Source: MWCM01 sp964558315 | GTDB lineage: Bacteria > Patescibacteriota > UBA1384 > XYA2-FULL-43-10 | Reading direction: 5' to 3' | NCBI GenBank assembly: GCA_964558315.1 | Contig: CAZLCL010000024.1 | Span: 1 to 12,358, forward strand | DNA length: 12,358 nt | Shown here: piece by piece, positions 11,034 to 12,358 of the stretch | Numbering within the stretch: position 1 is the first letter of the stretch | Layout of the letters: the number at the start of each line of letters is the position of its first letter | Notes under the pieces: generated by a model | Told to the model about the DNA's origin: nothing | Databases searched by the model: none | What the model saw: only the letters and a program-made list of their open reading frames with translations | Program-made: the position numbers and the translations under genes

Positions 11034-12358
11034 GTGACACAATATCAAAGAAAAATTAGAACCAGATACGCACCTAGCCCGACTGGCGATCCACACATCG
11101 GCAACATTCGGACTGCTCTTTTTGAGTATTTGTTTGCCCGATCGCGAGGCGGAGAGTTTTTGTTGCGTATAGAAGACACCGATCGCGAACGCTTTGTAGA
11201 GGGCGGAGTGGATCGTATTATTGAGTCCTTAAAGTGGTTGGGGCTTACACCTGACAATATTAATAATTACCCCGTTCAATCGGAGAGGCTTGAGGTCTAC
11301 AAAAAGCATGCTTTTGATTTGGTGCGTTCCGGCCATGCCTACATTTGCACCTGTAGTAAGGAGAAACTAGCGGCAGACCACGAACGTCAAATTAAAGAAG
11401 GTAAACCACCGCGTTATGAGGGGCATTGTCGCACCTCTGAATTTAATCTCAAAGATCTAAAAGAGGGTTGCTATGTGATACGCATGAAGATGCCAGAGAA
11501 TCGTAAAATTTTTGTTAACGATTTAATTAAGGACAAAGTAGAATTTGATACCTCGCTTCTAGACGATCAGATTATTCTTAAAAGCGACGGCTTCCCCACT
11601 TATCATTTAGCTGTGGTTGTAGATGATACCGAGATGGGCATTACACACGTGATCCGTGGCGACGAATGGCTCTCTTCTACCCCTAAACATCTTTTGCTTT
11701 ATGAATATTTTGGCTGGGAGCCACCACAATTTGCCCACCTGCCGGTGATACTTGGTCCGGATAAAAAGAAACTTAGTAAGCGTCACGGTGCTACTAGCGC
11801 GCTAGGCTATAGAGACTTGGGCTATCTGCCCGAGGCGATAATCAACTTTATGGCGCTTCTCGGCTGGAACCCTAAAGATGAGCGTGAGGAATTTGCGCTT
11901 TCTGAGCTTGAAAAAGAGTTTAAAATCGAGAATGTTAATAAGGCACCAGCGGTATTTGATATAGAAAAGTTAAATAGCATCAACGCTCAAAAGATCAAGG
12001 ATCAAATATTAAAAATCAAAATGACAGATAATAAATCTAAATATCTGGAGAGTTTCGGAGTCAATGATCTAAAGGAAGGCGAGTTGGATCTAATTGGTCG
12101 CGGAGGCTATAATACTCTAAAAGAGGCGGCCGATTATATTAAGAAACTTAGAGCCGGATCAGATTATGCACCAGAGATGCTTATCTTCCGTAAATCAGAC
12201 AAAGAAAGAACGCTCATTGGGTTGCAAAATGCAAGAAGCAAAATGCAAGAAGTAAACAAATGGGAAAATGACGAGATTCAAAATGCCTTGTTGCAGGTGG
12301 TAACTGAAAATCAGCTATCAAACGGTGATGTTTTTTGGCCGGTGCGCGTGGCGCTCTC
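11034..12358 (+). CDS. gltX: glutamyl-tRNA synthetase (C-terminus cut by window edge)
   Basis: This enzyme charges tRNA-Glu with glutamate (class I synthetase). About 441 codons are visible, most of the usual ~465-500. The Rossmann fold opens with RTRYAPSPTGDPHIGNIRTA (9-28), where the HIGH motif reads HIGN, and FLLRIEDTDRER follows. A probable zinc-type insert has C105-x-C107 and C132 (PPRYEGHC). Next come VDDTEMGITHVIRGDEWLSS and KLSKRHG at 246-252 (the KMSKS equivalent). An anticodon-binding helical region follows LGYLPEAIINFMALLGWNP. I chose GTG at 11034; TTG at 11028 is possible and no in-frame ATG lies upstream. No Shine-Dalgarno sequence is visible. The C-terminal domain contains Lys/Ile/Gln-rich repeat-like DNA (about 11989-12040) and a perfect 14-base tandem duplication (12224-12251). 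Whether it is discriminating or also makes Glu-tRNA-Gln cannot be told. Confidence 0.97.
   Translation, partial: MTQYQRKIRTRYAPSPTGDPHIGNIRTALFEYLFARSRGGEFLLRIEDTDRERFVEGGVDRIIESLKWLGLTPDNINNYPVQSERLEVYKKHAFDLVRSGHAYICTCSKEKLAADHERQIKEGKPPRYEGHCRTSEFNLKDLKEGCYVIRMKMPENRKIFVNDLIKDKVEFDTSLLDDQIILKSDGFPTYHLAVVVDDTEMGITHVIRGDEWLSSTPKHLLLYEYFGWEPPQFAHLPVILGPDKKKLSKRHGATSALGYRDLGYLPEAIINFMALLGWNPKDEREEFALSELEKEFKIENVNKAPAVFDIEKLNSINAQKIKDQILKIKMTDNKSKYLESFGVNDLKEGELDLIGRGGYNTLKEAADYIKKLRAGSDYAPEMLIFRKSDKERTLIGLQNARSKMQEVNKWENDEIQNALLQVVTENQLSNGDVFWPVRVAL
12224..12251. repeat. perfect tandem duplication of 14 bases inside gltX
   Basis: GCAAAATGCAAGAA occurs twice in direct succession (12224-12237, 12238-12251). 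Fourteen is not a multiple of three, so the two copies are read in different frames, yet the gene stays open beyond them. Confidence 0.8.

Noticed and set aside
10205..11040. Several overlapping frames on both strands of the GC-rich island
   Set aside because: High GC lowers stop frequency, so shadows are expected. Only the 10284-10844 frame has a good ribosome binding site, a coherent membrane anchor and a globular-looking remainder.

Overview
The window looks like a piece of a small, AT-leaning bacterial genome of the Patescibacteria/CPR type (Parcubacteria-like). This is inference. It rests on a DUF5674-like protein next to a short conserved-hypothetical gene of a kind I associate with these phyla, ribosomal proteins L27 and L19 with long low-complexity tails, and a dense load of short AT-rich and palindromic repeats that run straight through reading frames. 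A run of 100 N at 6301-6400 shows that this is a scaffold, probably metagenomic.

Layout. 1-3608 (minus strand) is dnaE, the replicative DNA polymerase III alpha subunit, lacking only its extreme C-terminus. Everything else reads on the plus strand. 3609-3846 is a divergent, repeat-filled intergenic region. 3847-5529 is a TRM11/UPF0020-like SAM-dependent RNA methyltransferase whose conserved core is interrupted by about ten repeat-derived in-frame segments. 5594-6127 is rpmA (L27), with a tail containing three 14-residue tandem repeats. 6128-6939 has no gene: two MITE-like palindromes, the assembly gap, a roughly 62% GC block that folds into many hairpins (candidate structured RNA), and a tandem plus inverted repeat leader before rplS. 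6940-7536 is rplS (L19), followed by a clear terminator.

7777-8962 holds three small genes: a DUF5674-like protein, an unknown 110-residue protein and a Nudix hydrolase. 9102-9536 is a TrpR/YerC-YecD-like DNA-binding protein with matching AT-rich boxes before and after it. 9726-10091 is a YraN/UPF0102 nuclease-like protein.

10207-10991 is a GC-rich island (about 63% GC where counted) bounded by two strong hairpin terminators. It carries an unrecognised single-pass membrane protein and a possible 31-residue hydrophobic ORF. gltX (glutamyl-tRNA synthetase) starts at 11034 and runs off the right edge.

The recognisable genes are mostly housekeeping: replication (dnaE), ribosome (rpmA, rplS), tRNA charging (gltX) and RNA modification. 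They do not form one pathway. The main points of interest are the extensive translation of repeat DNA inside essential genes, the GC-rich hairpin block next to the gap, and the terminator-bounded membrane-protein island.
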